A stretch of DNA of 64,000 nucleotides from Pictodentalium vernedei. Lineage: Eukaryota > Mollusca > Scaphopoda > Dentaliida > Dentaliidae. A program made the translations under genes and the position numbers. Below, one piece after another: positions 34,069-42,576 of this stretch (its first letter is position 1; each line of letters opens with the position of its first letter). The stretch spans positions 201,397,262 to 201,461,261 of the forward strand of contig CM062292.1 of assembly GCA_031216915.1 (NCBI GenBank). Direction: 5' to 3'. The notes below the pieces were generated by a model. The model did no database searches. It was not told the origin of the DNA and was given only the letters and a program-made list of their open reading frames with translations.

Positions 34069-36798
34069 ATGAAGATGTCTGAAGCTGCTACTGCCGTTAC
34101 CAGAACTGATGTCTACGCCTGTGAAGAGTGTGGGAAGACCTTTACGGACCGCTGCAACCGAAACCGCCATGTGCGTACCAAGCACGCCGCCGAAGAGAAG
34201 AAGACCCACGATTGTACCAACTGCAACAAGACCTTTACGAGGAAAGACAAGCTGGATCAACACCTGAAGAAATGTTTGGAGATATATACATGTATGGAAT
34301 GCGGCCAGGAGTTTAACCAACTACTCCATTTTAATCGACACAAGAGCGTTGCCCACCGACCAGTTCCTGTACCATCGAAAAGGAAGACTGATGAACCGAA
34401 GAGAGGACCACCTAAACAACCACGGACCACGACGACCACCCATTATGATGTTGACCCAATGGAGTTTGAAAAGAATATGATGTCTGAAGAAGAGCCAGAT
34501 GAGATATTGACCGTGTACAAAGATAACTGGAGTTCTATTAGAACTCGCCACATGATGAACAGAAGAGTCCAGGACCAATATAACTACCGGATCAACGATG
34601 TGAACCTGAAGATGATGACTGATGAATTGATGACTTCCATATTTCTGCCACAACAGCTAAGATTTAAAATTAATCTGAGTTTTGGTTTTATCCTGCGACA
34701 CAACGAAACGAATGAACTGAAGTATTACCATCCATCACAAAACAACGCCCGGGTACTTGATGTTCCACAACTTGTATGCTGCCAAGAAGACTTTGAAGAA
34801 TTCCTTGATGATGTCATGGAAGAAGATATCCTAGAATGGGCCAAATTAAAACGACCCAACACCAAATGGCTTGTTGAGAGAGTTACCAACGTCACATTTT
34901 ATGTGAACAAGCTGAAAGACCACCCAATTGGAATGGCAGAAGATCTTCCGGACTACATTCTCCAGAACAAAGCAGTAAATGCTTTGGTGAAAGATAGAGC
35001 TCGCCATTTTACCTATGAAGACAACCTGTGTATTTTCCGCTGTTTAGCTTTATGGAGTGGTTCCATAACAGACAATTTGAATAAAACAACAGATGCCATG
35101 TACAACAAGTATACCCAGAAGCCAAAGAATGAATTCCGTGGAGTAACGTTAGCCGAATTACCTGACTTGGAGAAATGTTTTGATGTAAATATCCAAGTAT
35201 ATGAACTTGTCAAGAATGATGATGACCAAATTGTTGCCAAATTAGTACAGAGATCTCACAGAAAGTATGAAGATACCATGTATGTGAACATTTACAAGAA
35301 CCATTTTAGCTACATCATCGATATAGACCAATACTGCAAATCCTTTGAATGCCGCAAATGCGGCAAACTATGGAAGACCTCCCGGGCAATAAATCGTCAC
35401 GAGAAAACCTGTACAGATGAAGTCAATTACCAGTATGTTGGCGGTGTATACCATCCATCCCAGTCCATATTTGATCTGTTAGAAGATGAAGGTATAGAAG
35501 TATCTGAAGAGAAGAAGTTTTATCCATACCGTGCAACGTTTGATTTTGAAAGTTACTTTGTCAAATCCAGTCTACCTGCTGACAGTTATAAACTGATATG
35601 GGAAGCAGAACACCGACCATTGAGTGTGAGCATATGTAGTAATGTTCCAGAATACCAAGAACCGAAATGTTTTATTACAAATGGAAATTCTCAAGAACTT
35701 GTTGAAGAAATGATGACATACCTCACAGCTATTTCATCTCATTGCCACCAACTGATGCAGACCTATCATGCTTGGACCTTGTTTAAACTCAGACAGAAAA
35801 TTGATGAAACGCTGGAAGCGGAAGCCAGAGCTACTGGAGAAGATACATCCAAGATGCACCCTTTACAAAAATTGGAGAAGAAATTTCAAGACTACCTGCA
35901 AGAGATGCCCGTCATCGGATTCAACTCTGGAAAATATGATATGAATGTAGTCAAGCGTGAACTGATGACATACCTGAAGAGACAGAATCCACTCAAGTTT
36001 GCAGTGAAGAAATCGAATAACTACATGTGCGTCTCGACAGAATCTTTCAAGTTTGTTGATATTTGCAACTACCTCGCCCCAGGATTCAGCTATGACAAGT
36101 TTTTGAAAGCATTTGGCTGCTCCGTGACAAAGGGATTTTTACCATATGAATGGATCGACAGCTTGAACAAATTGGATCAAGACCACCTACCAGACCATGA
36201 AGCCTTCTACAGTTCTCTCAAGAAAGAAAATATATCCAATGAAGAATACCAGGAGATGACAACTTTCCGTGATTTTCTGATCTGGTATAATAACCGAGAT
36301 GTAAAACCATTCCTTGAAAATATATCCAATGAAGAATACCTGGAGATGACAACTTTCCGTGATTTTCTGATCTGGTATAATAACCGAGATGTAAAACCAT
36401 TCCTTGAAGCAGTTGACAAGCAGTTTGCTTTCTACCAAGAACGCCACATCGACATGTTTAAAGATGGTATCAGTGTTCCGGGCCTCACGTTGAAATACCT
36501 GTTCCAGACCATGAATGATGAAACTTACTTCACATTATTTAACCAGAAGAATAAAGACTTGCATCACTTGGTGAAAGATAATATCGTTGGTGGACCTTCA
36601 ATTATCTTCAACCGATACCACGAGAAAGATGTTACCCGAATCAGAGAAACAAAATATGGCAAAGAAGCAAAACCATGTGGAAGTATTATAGGCTTTGATG
36701 CGAATGCATTATATCTTTGGTGCCTAATCAAGAGATGCCAACGGGTTGGAGTATTAGACGTCGTGAAGAAAACCAGTTTAAACCAGAACATCCAATGA
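34069..36798 (+). CDS. POLB: Polinton DNA polymerase B, N-terminal part (frame broken)
   Basis: Family-B polymerase thought to replicate the linear element by protein priming. The order seen is three zinc fingers (C18/C21/H34/H39; C49/C52/H65/C69; C75/C78/H91/H96), then an OTU-like segment with NLCIFRC (Cys321) and NHFSYI (His412), then a fourth finger (C428-C448). These are followed by exonuclease motifs FDFES (D492), FNSGKYD (N619) and WYNNRD, and by polymerase motif A FDANALY (D877). The frame leaves the family sequence just after motif A, near 36,720-36,730, and the rest continues one frame over. A 90-base exact-but-one duplication (36,226-36,405) doubles the third exonuclease motif. Polymerase activity is therefore doubtful unless the shift is an assembly error. 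Confidence 0.93.
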   Translation: MKMSEAATAVTRTDVYACEECGKTFTDRCNRNRHVRTKHAAEEKKTHDCTNCNKTFTRKDKLDQHLKKCLEIYTCMECGQEFNQLLHFNRHKSVAHRPVPVPSKRKTDEPKRGPPKQPRTTTTTHYDVDPMEFEKNMMSEEEPDEILTVYKDNWSSIRTRHMMNRRVQDQYNYRINDVNLKMMTDELMTSIFLPQQLRFKINLSFGFILRHNETNELKYYHPSQNNARVLDVPQLVCCQEDFEEFLDDVMEEDILEWAKLKRPNTKWLVERVTNVTFYVNKLKDHPIGMAEDLPDYILQNKAVNALVKDRARHFTYEDNLCIFRCLALWSGSITDNLNKTTDAMYNKYTQKPKNEFRGVTLAELPDLEKCFDVNIQVYELVKNDDDQIVAKLVQRSHRKYEDTMYVNIYKNHFSYIIDIDQYCKSFECRKCGKLWKTSRAINRHEKTCTDEVNYQYVGGVYHPSQSIFDLLEDEGIEVSEEKKFYPYRATFDFESYFVKSSLPADSYKLIWEAEHRPLSVSICSNVPEYQEPKCFITNGNSQELVEEMMTYLTAISSHCHQLMQTYHAWTLFKLRQKIDETLEAEARATGEDTSKMHPLQKLEKKFQDYLQEMPVIGFNSGKYDMNVVKRELMTYLKRQNPLKFAVKKSNNYMCVSTESFKFVDICNYLAPGFSYDKFLKAFGCSVTKGFLPYEWIDSLNKLDQDHLPDHEAFYSSLKKENISNEEYQEMTTFRDFLIWYNNRDVKPFLENISNEEYLEMTTFRDFLIWYNNRDVKPFLEAVDKQFAFYQERHIDMFKDGISVPGLTLKYLFQTMNDETYFTLFNQKNKDLHHLVKDNIVGGPSIIFNRYHEKDVTRIRETKYGKEAKPCGSIIGFDANALYLWCLIKRCQRVGVLDVVKKTSLNQNIQ
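36226..36405 (+). repeat. In-frame 90-bp tandem duplication inside PolB
   Basis: Two adjacent 90-base copies differ at one base (CAG against CTG). Each encodes 30 residues including FRDFLIWYNNRDVKPFLE, so the third exonuclease motif (Y-x3-D) occurs twice. The family normally has one copy. Confidence 0.95.
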
Positions 36799-38444
36799 AG
36801 TATGGTAAAATGGCTGAACAATGGTTAGAGTTTTTATCCATGAGAGATGACATCCACATCAGACATCAGTTTAACGGAGCTGAAAAAATGATTGGTCGAA
36901 GACAGTTGCCTGTTGATGGTTGGTGCAAAGAGACACAGACTGTATACCAGTTCCATGGCTGCTTCTGGCACGGACATACCTGCATGAAAGATAAGAATGG
37001 CCTTCCTATCATCCATAATGAAGTCAGAGATAAACCGATGAAAGAACTACTACAAGACACCCGTACCAATGCAAAGTACATCACCGATTTGGGCTATAAA
37101 CTTATTGAAATCTGGGAGTGTGAGTGGAGAGAGATGAAGAAGACCGATGCCACACTCAAAGCCTTCCTGAAAGAGAACTTTTCAGACAAAATAGATGGTG
37201 CGATGACAGAGGAAGAAATAATGAACAAAGTGAAGTCCGGTGAACTGTTTGGTTTAGTCGAATGTGATATACATGTACCAGATCACCTGAAAGAGTACTT
37301 TGAAGAGATGACACCTATCTTCAAGAATACAGATATTTCCATAGATGATATTGGTGAACACATGAAGGCCTTTGCCGAGAAGAATGGAATCATGAAGAAA
37401 CCCCGTAGAAGTTTGATCGGAAGCTATGGAGCGGAGAAAATGTTATTTGCAACCCCTTTACTGCAGTGGTACCTCCAGCATGGTATTGAAGTTGATCACG
37501 TCTATCAAGTTATCCAATATAAACCAAGAAGATGTTTTGAAAAATTTGGAGATGAAGTATCTGAAGCAAGAAGACAAGGAGATGTTGACCCTGACAAGTC
37601 GATCGTTGCCGACACCATGAAGCTGTTGGGAAATTCTGGATATGGCAAAACCGTCACCAACAAAGAGAAGCATCGACGTGTGTGCTATTGCGACGACGAA
37701 GAAGTTACCAAAGCTGTAAATGACATGTCCTTCAGAGCCTTGAATCCATTAGATGATACATTATATGAAGTCGAACTCAACAAGAAGACCATCAAGTTGG
37801 ATCTGCCACTTCACATCGGATTCTTTGTTTACCAGTATGCGAAACTCCGGATGCTTCAGTTCTATTATGATGTCATCGATACTTTTATCAACCGCCAAGA
37901 TTTCGAATATGCTGAAATGGACACAGATTCTGCATATATATGTACCTCGTCACCATCCATAGATGAATTAGTGAAACCAGAGAAGAGAGTAGAATTTTAC
38001 AAAGAGAATCACAAGTGGTTTCCATCAGAGTGTTGTGATTTCCACAGAGATGATTATGTGAAAACCAAATTAGAAGGCAAAGAATGGCTGTCACCCTCAT
38101 GCTGCCAAGAAAGAAAGCGTTTTGACAGGAGAACTCCAGGCTTGTTTAAGGTAGAATGGCAAGGAACCGGCATTGTTGGACTGTGTAGTAAAACATATTA
38201 TTGTTTCGGAGCCACCAATAAATTCAGTTGTAAGGGAATCAGCAAACGCCACAATGATTTGACGAAAGACAGATATTTGCAAGTTTTGAAGACTCAACAA
38301 AGTGGATCTGGCATCAACCGAGGATTTGTGATGAATGACAACACTATGTATACCTACCAGCAGAGCAGAGATGGAATATCATATTTCTACCCAAAACGAA
38401 GAGTTTTAGAAGATGGAGTTAGTACCATACCACTAGAGATTTAA
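36717..38444 (+). CDS. POLB: Polinton DNA polymerase B, C-terminal part (after the frameshift)
   Basis: Continues the polymerase in the next frame; family-like sequence begins at about 36,725. Visible are the FHGCFWHGH cysteine/histidine box common in Polinton polymerases, motif B KLLGNSGYG (K302-G310 of this frame), motif C MDTDSAY (D402/D404) and a late SKTYYC. It ends TAA-like at 38,442-38,444 before a repeat-rich non-coding stretch. It has no start of its own; the annotated first codon is arbitrary. It is translated only if the frameshift is an artefact or is bypassed. Confidence 0.93.
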   Translation: MVPNQEMPTGWSIRRREENQFKPEHPMKYGKMAEQWLEFLSMRDDIHIRHQFNGAEKMIGRRQLPVDGWCKETQTVYQFHGCFWHGHTCMKDKNGLPIIHNEVRDKPMKELLQDTRTNAKYITDLGYKLIEIWECEWREMKKTDATLKAFLKENFSDKIDGAMTEEEIMNKVKSGELFGLVECDIHVPDHLKEYFEEMTPIFKNTDISIDDIGEHMKAFAEKNGIMKKPRRSLIGSYGAEKMLFATPLLQWYLQHGIEVDHVYQVIQYKPRRCFEKFGDEVSEARRQGDVDPDKSIVADTMKLLGNSGYGKTVTNKEKHRRVCYCDDEEVTKAVNDMSFRALNPLDDTLYEVELNKKTIKLDLPLHIGFFVYQYAKLRMLQFYYDVIDTFINRQDFEYAEMDTDSAYICTSSPSIDELVKPEKRVEFYKENHKWFPSECCDFHRDDYVKTKLEGKEWLSPSCCQERKRFDRRTPGLFKVEWQGTGIVGLCSKTYYCFGATNKFSCKGISKRHNDLTKDRYLQVLKTQQSGSGINRGFVMNDNTMYTYQQSRDGISYFYPKRRVLEDGVSTIPLEI

Positions 38445-38582
38445 AGAAGAACCAGTTGAGTGAGTGTCATATTTTTCTACAACCTGAACCAAGTCTAGCT
38501 TTCGCCTACAAAAAATTCCTAAAAAAAAATCGAAATGGTTTTTAGGTGGTCTACTCAATCATATTAGGCTCATCAAATTTTT

Positions 38583-38790
38583 AAAGTCCTATATGGCATT
38601 CTCTAAAGTCCTTTATGGCAGTCCTCATAAAGTCCTACATGGCAAGTTTTTTCTCAAAGTAAAAAGTCCTATATGGCATTCTCTAAAGTCCTTTATGGCA
38701 GTCCTCATAAAGTCCTATATGGCAAGTTTTTTCTCTAAGTAAAAAGTCCTATATGGCAGTCTTCAAAAAAATTCTAAATGGCAAGTCTTA
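38583..38790 (+). repeat. Tandem AAAGTCCTATATGGCA repeat
   Basis: A unit of about 88 bases (AAAGTCCTATATGGCATTCT, CTTTATGGCAGTCCTCATAA, ATGGCAAGTTTTTTCTC) occurs just over twice, itself made of shorter AAAGTCCT.TATGGCA units. Confidence 0.85.
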
Positions 38791-38904
38791 CAAGGCAATA
38801 CATTTTTTCTAGTGTAAAGATTTTTTCAATGTTTTATTTATTCTAATACAGAGAGTTTTTTTCATCATTATCATCATCATCATTATGTTCCTGATATACT
38901 TTAG

Positions 38905-39340
38905 GCTAACCCTATTGGAAGTGGAGGATACTTCTTTAGTTTTTAGTTTCATTCAAAACTTTTTAGTTCAATTTATTTTTAAAAAATGTTGATTCATGGT
39001 ATCTTTTAGGTTACACCTATTGGAACCAGATGATACGTCTTTATTCAAAATTTAGTTTCATTCAAAACTTTTTAGTTCCATTTATTTTAAAAACATGTTG
39101 ATTCATGGTATCTTTTAGGTTACACCTATTGGAACCAGATGATACTTCTTTACTTTTTAGTTTCATTCAAAACTTTTTAGTTTCATTCAAAACTTTTTAG
39201 TTCCATTCATTTTAAAAGACATGTTGATTCATGGTATCTTTTAGGTTACACCTATTGGAACCAGATGATACTTCTTTACTTTTTAGTTTCATTTCATTTT
39301 TTAAAGTTGATTCCTGGTGTCTTTTAGGCTACCCCTATTG
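38905..39340 (+). repeat. Tandem repeat, about 110-bp unit, four copies
   Basis: Unit: ATGGTATCTTTTAGGTTACA, CCTATTGGAACCAGATGATA, CTTCTTTACTTTTTAGTTTC, ATTCAAAACTTTTTAGTTCC. The first and last copies are diverged. Confidence 0.85.
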
Positions 39341-39661
39341 TATAACCAAAGGAATAAATCATCATCATCATCATTACTAAGAAATTCTCTGTTGTGAATA
39401 TTTAAAAGAAATGAGAAATTTTTATGACAGAAAAAACTAAATTGCTAAGTTGGACATGTTGTTTTCGTTTTCTTTTTTTTGATGAACAAAAAAAATTCCT
39501 TCAAACCGGATACGAACTGTAGGGGGTGGGAATGCACTCGAGCTATTTGACTTATCTCCATTGGACAGAGGTTTGTAGCTTGACCTGTCCCAAGCCAGTA
39601 TAAAATGCAGAGGGCCATATCCTACAGTTTAAGGATCAAGATTGCAGTTTGATCGCCAAAC

Positions 39662-39805
39662 TGACCAATCAGATCGAAGTTAATCAACCAATCAAATTTC
39701 TGTATTCTCATTGTGTTTCTTTCCCATTACTTTCTATACTAATTTTCTAAATTTTCCAACTTTAACCTATAATCCTATAGGAAACAAACACAAACCCCAA
39801 CCAAG
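39662..39805 (+). promoter_or_regulatory. CCAAT module upstream of the PC4-like gene
   Basis: Direct repeat of 33,757-33,900 with around nine in ten bases alike. It contains GACCAATCAGATCGAAG and CAACCAATCAAATTTC. Occurrence in front of both replication-type genes suggests a shared early promoter element. Confidence 0.6.
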
Positions 39806-39868
39806 AATCAAAAACTCAATCAAAATTTGTTCAACTGGGGTGATGTTTTCAATCACGTCCGTCAAAGA

Positions 39869-39876
39869 TATATAAG
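39869..39876 (+). promoter_or_regulatory. TATA box for the PC4-like gene
   Basis: TATATAAG 56 bases before the ATG, following the CCAAT module. Confidence 0.55.
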
Positions 39877-39931
39877 ATTAGGCAAAGCATGGACTTGGCA
39901 TCATTCACGATCGAACCATTGACCAGAGAAC

Positions 39932-40654
39932 ATGTTCCGAATTGGCACCAAGCAGACTTATGCTAACGTCACCCAGTACCAGGGTGAACTGAAGATTCAT
40001 CTCAGAAGATACTTTGAGGGAAAAGACCAGAAACCTTATCCAACGAAGACTGGTATTGCTCTATCTTTAGAAGAATGGAATGCCTTGAAATCTCAAATAG
40101 AAGAAGTAGATGCAGCCATCAAAACCCAACAAACAACTTTAACTGAAGACACTAAACCTACTAACCATGAAGACTTCAAAAAACCAAATCAAGAACCACC
40201 TTTGAAGAAGAAGAAGAAGATCACAGTGAGAATAACCCAACCACGACCATTGATCGTTGATGAAATTGATAGTGAACTCAGGCAAGTTCGCTTGCAGCAT
40301 GAACTTTGCTTGGCATATGCTCATTATGTCGAAGAGAACATTAACGCTGTAATGAAAGAAAAATGCTATGGATGTACAGTCGATCACCCAAGTCAGATTC
40401 AGCATAATGTATGCCTAATGATGTCTGAAGAAGAGAAGATTATAACATGTTTTAGTGACGCACTTGAAAGAGTTAACAAGAATGATGTTCATCTACTGTG
40501 GCACCATAATACTTCTGGAATGAATCCACCACCAGTACAGAAAGAATATGAAGATATGTTCGAGAAACCTCTCACAAATGAACAGAGACGTTGTATTATG
40601 GATTTGGTGATTGAATTTATGACCATCAAGAAACCTGTTACAATTGGATTCTAA
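39932..40654 (+). CDS. PC4-like ssDNA-binding protein with C-terminal extension
   Basis: Residues about 5-58 match the PC4/p15 transcription-coactivator fold: TYANVTQYQGELKIHLRRYF, then a TGIALSLEEWNALKSQI helix. PC4 domains bind single-stranded DNA as dimers, which would suit a replication or late-transcription role. The middle is acidic then lysine-rich (LKKKKKITVRI). The C-terminal half (about 105-240) has CYGCTVDHPSQIQHNVC, a possible metal-binding C-x2-C...H...C group, and no family I recognise. The first ATG after the TATA box was chosen as start. No AATAAA was seen nearby. Confidence 0.75.
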   Translation: MFRIGTKQTYANVTQYQGELKIHLRRYFEGKDQKPYPTKTGIALSLEEWNALKSQIEEVDAAIKTQQTTLTEDTKPTNHEDFKKPNQEPPLKKKKKITVRITQPRPLIVDEIDSELRQVRLQHELCLAYAHYVEENINAVMKEKCYGCTVDHPSQIQHNVCLMMSEEEKIITCFSDALERVNKNDVHLLWHHNTSGMNPPPVQKEYEDMFEKPLTNEQRRCIMDLVIEFMTIKKPVTIGF

Positions 40655-40885
40655 TTGAAGATGTAAATAGATGATTTTTTTATAAAAAAAAGAAGAAAAA
40701 AGAAGAAAAAAAGTATAAAATGAAGAAACAAGAAAAAAAGGTGGTAATGACGCTTAAGTTATTTGATGTTTATCTTCTTGACAAATATCAAACAAACTTA
40801 AACTGTCCCCAGCCAGTAAGTCAGAGGGCCACCAATTTTAAATATTTTTTGGATGACGGTTCATATTGACCACCTCTCCAAAAGG

Positions 40886-40945
40886 TATAAAAGGGGGAGT
40901 AGTCCCCACGTTCAGTGGGGGCCACCTCCCCAAAAGGTATAAAAG
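40886..40945 (+). promoter_or_regulatory. Duplicated TATA promoter for the packaging ATPase
   Basis: CCAAAAGGTATAAAAGGG occurs twice, with TATAAAAG at 40,886-40,893 and 40,938-40,945, in a 52-base tandem duplication. The nearer copy lies 30 bases before the ATG; the transcript start would fall very close to the start codon. Confidence 0.7.
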
Positions 40946-40974
40946 GGAAGTAGTACCCACATAGAACAACAAAG

Positions 40975-41580
40975 ATGGATCCTCGTTGGAAGCATCCATT
41001 CACTTGTTTATTGTGTGGTCCCACGGGTAGTGGTAAATCATCCTTTGTAAATCGGGTTATTCAAAACATTCAAAATATTATATCACCTGTCCCAAGTCAC
41101 ATCATTTGGTGTTATAGTGAATGGCAACCATTATACAATACTTTACCCCAAGTAGAATTCGTAGAGGGTCTCCCTCAAGAATTAAAATCTGATAGTTTAG
41201 TCATATTGGATGATCTGATGCTCGATGCCGATGTTCGAGTGTCTAGATTATTTACTAAAGGTAGTCATCACCGTAACATTAGTGTGATTTACATTGTTCA
41301 AAATTTATTCGATAAAAATAAAGTCCATAGGACTGTAGCTCTCAATAGTCATTACATGATCTTGTTTAAAAATCCTAGGGATCGTTCTCAGATCTCACAC
41401 TTGGCAGCACAGATGTATCCTGGTCATTCCAAGTTTCTGAGAGAAGTTTTCGAAGATGCCACTTCGACACCATATGGTTACCTTTTAATAGATCTCAAAC
41501 AAGATACTCCTGAACACATGAGATTAAGAAGTCAAATTTTTCCTGGGGAAACCCAGTATGTGTACCTCCGAAAAGTATAA
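40975..41580 (+). CDS. ATP: A32/FtsK-HerA type DNA-packaging ATPase
   Basis: 201 residues, the usual size of Polinton packaging ATPases. Walker A GPTGSGKS at 15-22 and Walker B LVILDDL with D79/D80. The downstream SRLFTKGSHHRNISVIYIVQ segment resembles the sensor region of A32-like ATPases. The role known for the family is ATP-driven translocation of the genome into preformed capsids. The stop codon lies within the TATA box of the next gene. Confidence 0.95.
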   Translation: MDPRWKHPFTCLLCGPTGSGKSSFVNRVIQNIQNIISPVPSHIIWCYSEWQPLYNTLPQVEFVEGLPQELKSDSLVILDDLMLDADVRVSRLFTKGSHHRNISVIYIVQNLFDKNKVHRTVALNSHYMILFKNPRDRSQISHLAAQMYPGHSKFLREVFEDATSTPYGYLLIDLKQDTPEHMRLRSQIFPGETQYVYLRKV

Positions 41581-41583
41581 AAG
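41576..41583 (+). promoter_or_regulatory. TATA box overlapping the ATPase stop codon
   Basis: TATAAAAG contains the TAA stop of the ATPase gene. The next ATG is at 41,615, 32 bases downstream. Confidence 0.65.
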
Positions 41584-41614
41584 GGGAGCAACAAGTCTGA
41601 CTCGAGTCAGAAGC

Positions 41615-41938
41615 ATGTCTGACCGTCTCAAGCGCAACATCTCTCTTCTCAAGGTTCTTATTAAATCGAAACCCGCACTCGTCAAATCCATACTAAAACA
41701 TGCAGACAAAGAATTGATAACTTGTTTGTGTGACTGTGCCTCGAATATACTGAAGGGAGCAGTACCTTTGACCAAAGCTCAGAGAACCAAACTCGTTCGT
41801 CAGAAACAACTAGTGAGGGCAGTGGCAAACAAAGGTACATCTGACAAAAAGAGGAGACAAATCTTGCAGAAAGGGGGATTCTTGGGGGCATTGCTACCTC
41901 CTGTACTATTGGGTGCTGTTAAAGGTATATTTGGATGA
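41615..41938 (+). CDS. Small basic core-type virion protein
   Basis: 107 residues from the ATG at 41,615 (an upstream in-frame ATG at 41,558 lies before the TATA box and is unlikely). Lysine/arginine-rich with LLKVLIKSKPALVKSILKHA, then KELITCLCDCASNILKG, and a C-terminal QKGGFLGALLPPVLLG. The layout is common in Polintons, and such proteins are thought to bind packaged DNA or be processed like adenovirus core peptides. Q-K-G-G-F fits the XGG-X type adenain cleavage pattern. It overlaps the next ATG by ATGA. Confidence 0.75.
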   Translation: MSDRLKRNISLLKVLIKSKPALVKSILKHADKELITCLCDCASNILKGAVPLTKAQRTKLVRQKQLVRAVANKGTSDKKRRQILQKGGFLGALLPPVLLGAVKGIFG

Positions 41939-42552
41939 TGGAATATGCAAAGAAGATGGCTTTGGTAGAACCAAGGTTATTGGAACGTCTACAAGAGACT
42001 CCAAGACAACCGAATGAACTGGCTGTTTCATCACTGGATAGAGAAATGAGAGATATTCTCGATGCCCCTTTTCTTTCGGCTGATGAAAAGATGAATCAAT
42101 ATAATCAAATTTTACAAAGATACTTGACATTTCAACAAAAGGTAATGGCTCCTCGACCAATTAAAGTCGAATTCGAGAAAGATAATAAAGACGAAGACAT
42201 TCTCGATTCTGTACCTATGACAATGAAGAGAAAGGGAAAGTTGTTGTTGAATCGTATTAGAAGTGATCCAAATATATCTTGGAATGAGAAGGGTGAATTA
42301 GTCTACAAAGATCAAATAGTGGTAGGGTCGAATGTAACAGATCTTCTAAACGATTTACTTAGAAGACGAAAATCTTTCCAACCAAAGGGATGGGAAATGT
42401 TGGCCGAAGCTTTGAGAGATAGTAACATACCCCAAGAATTAATTGGTCATAAAGAACGTTGGGATTTTATGAAACAGGCACCGATAAAGTCGGAACCAAA
42501 ACAACCAAAGAAAACAGAAACGCCAAAGTGGATCGAAAAAAGGTATAAATAG
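41935..42552 (+). CDS. Conserved Polinton protein of unknown function
   Basis: 205 residues. I recognise the pattern as a recurrent Polinton gene upstream of the integrase but know no function. Visible are a helical SADEKMNQYNQILQRYLTFQ, a KGKLLLNRIRSDPNISWNEK to ELVYKDQIVVGSN block, and GWEMLAEALRDSNIPQELIG. A lysine-rich tail follows. The start ATG overlaps the previous stop (ATGA), and the stop codon overlaps the TATA box of the integrase gene. No membrane segment is seen. It could be a virion or DNA-associated protein. Confidence 0.7.
   Translation: MMEYAKKMALVEPRLLERLQETPRQPNELAVSSLDREMRDILDAPFLSADEKMNQYNQILQRYLTFQQKVMAPRPIKVEFEKDNKDEDILDSVPMTMKRKGKLLLNRIRSDPNISWNEKGELVYKDQIVVGSNVTDLLNDLLRRRKSFQPKGWEMLAEALRDSNIPQELIGHKERWDFMKQAPIKSEPKQPKKTETPKWIEKRYK
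42544..42552 (+). promoter_or_regulatory. TATA box overlapping the upstream stop codon
   Basis: TATAAATAG includes the TAG stop of the preceding gene. The integrase ATG at 42,577 is 25 bases further. Confidence 0.6.
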
Positions 42553-42576
42553 AGTTGACACTTGAACAAGGCAGTC

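Larger units (their letters stand above)
38445..39931 (+). other. Polinton non-coding interval with two tandem repeats
   Basis: No gene is seen between PolB and the PC4-like gene. The interval holds an AAAGTCCTATATGGCA repeat, a TTACACCTATTGGAACCAGA repeat, ATC-rich microsatellite patches (38,862-38,885 and 39,358-39,375) and the second copy of the CCAAT module. Confidence 0.8.

Noticed and set aside
34039..34320. Minus-strand 93-codon open frame opposite the PolB start
   Set aside because: It lies wholly antisense to the zinc-finger part of PolB and has no family features.
36187..36447. Minus-strand frames of 60-86 codons with internal repeats
   Set aside because: Their repeats are only the antisense of the 90-base PolB duplication.
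41558..41614. Upstream ATG for the core-type gene
   Set aside because: It lies before the TATA box and inside the ATPase gene; the ATG at 41,615 fits the promoter spacing and the family length.
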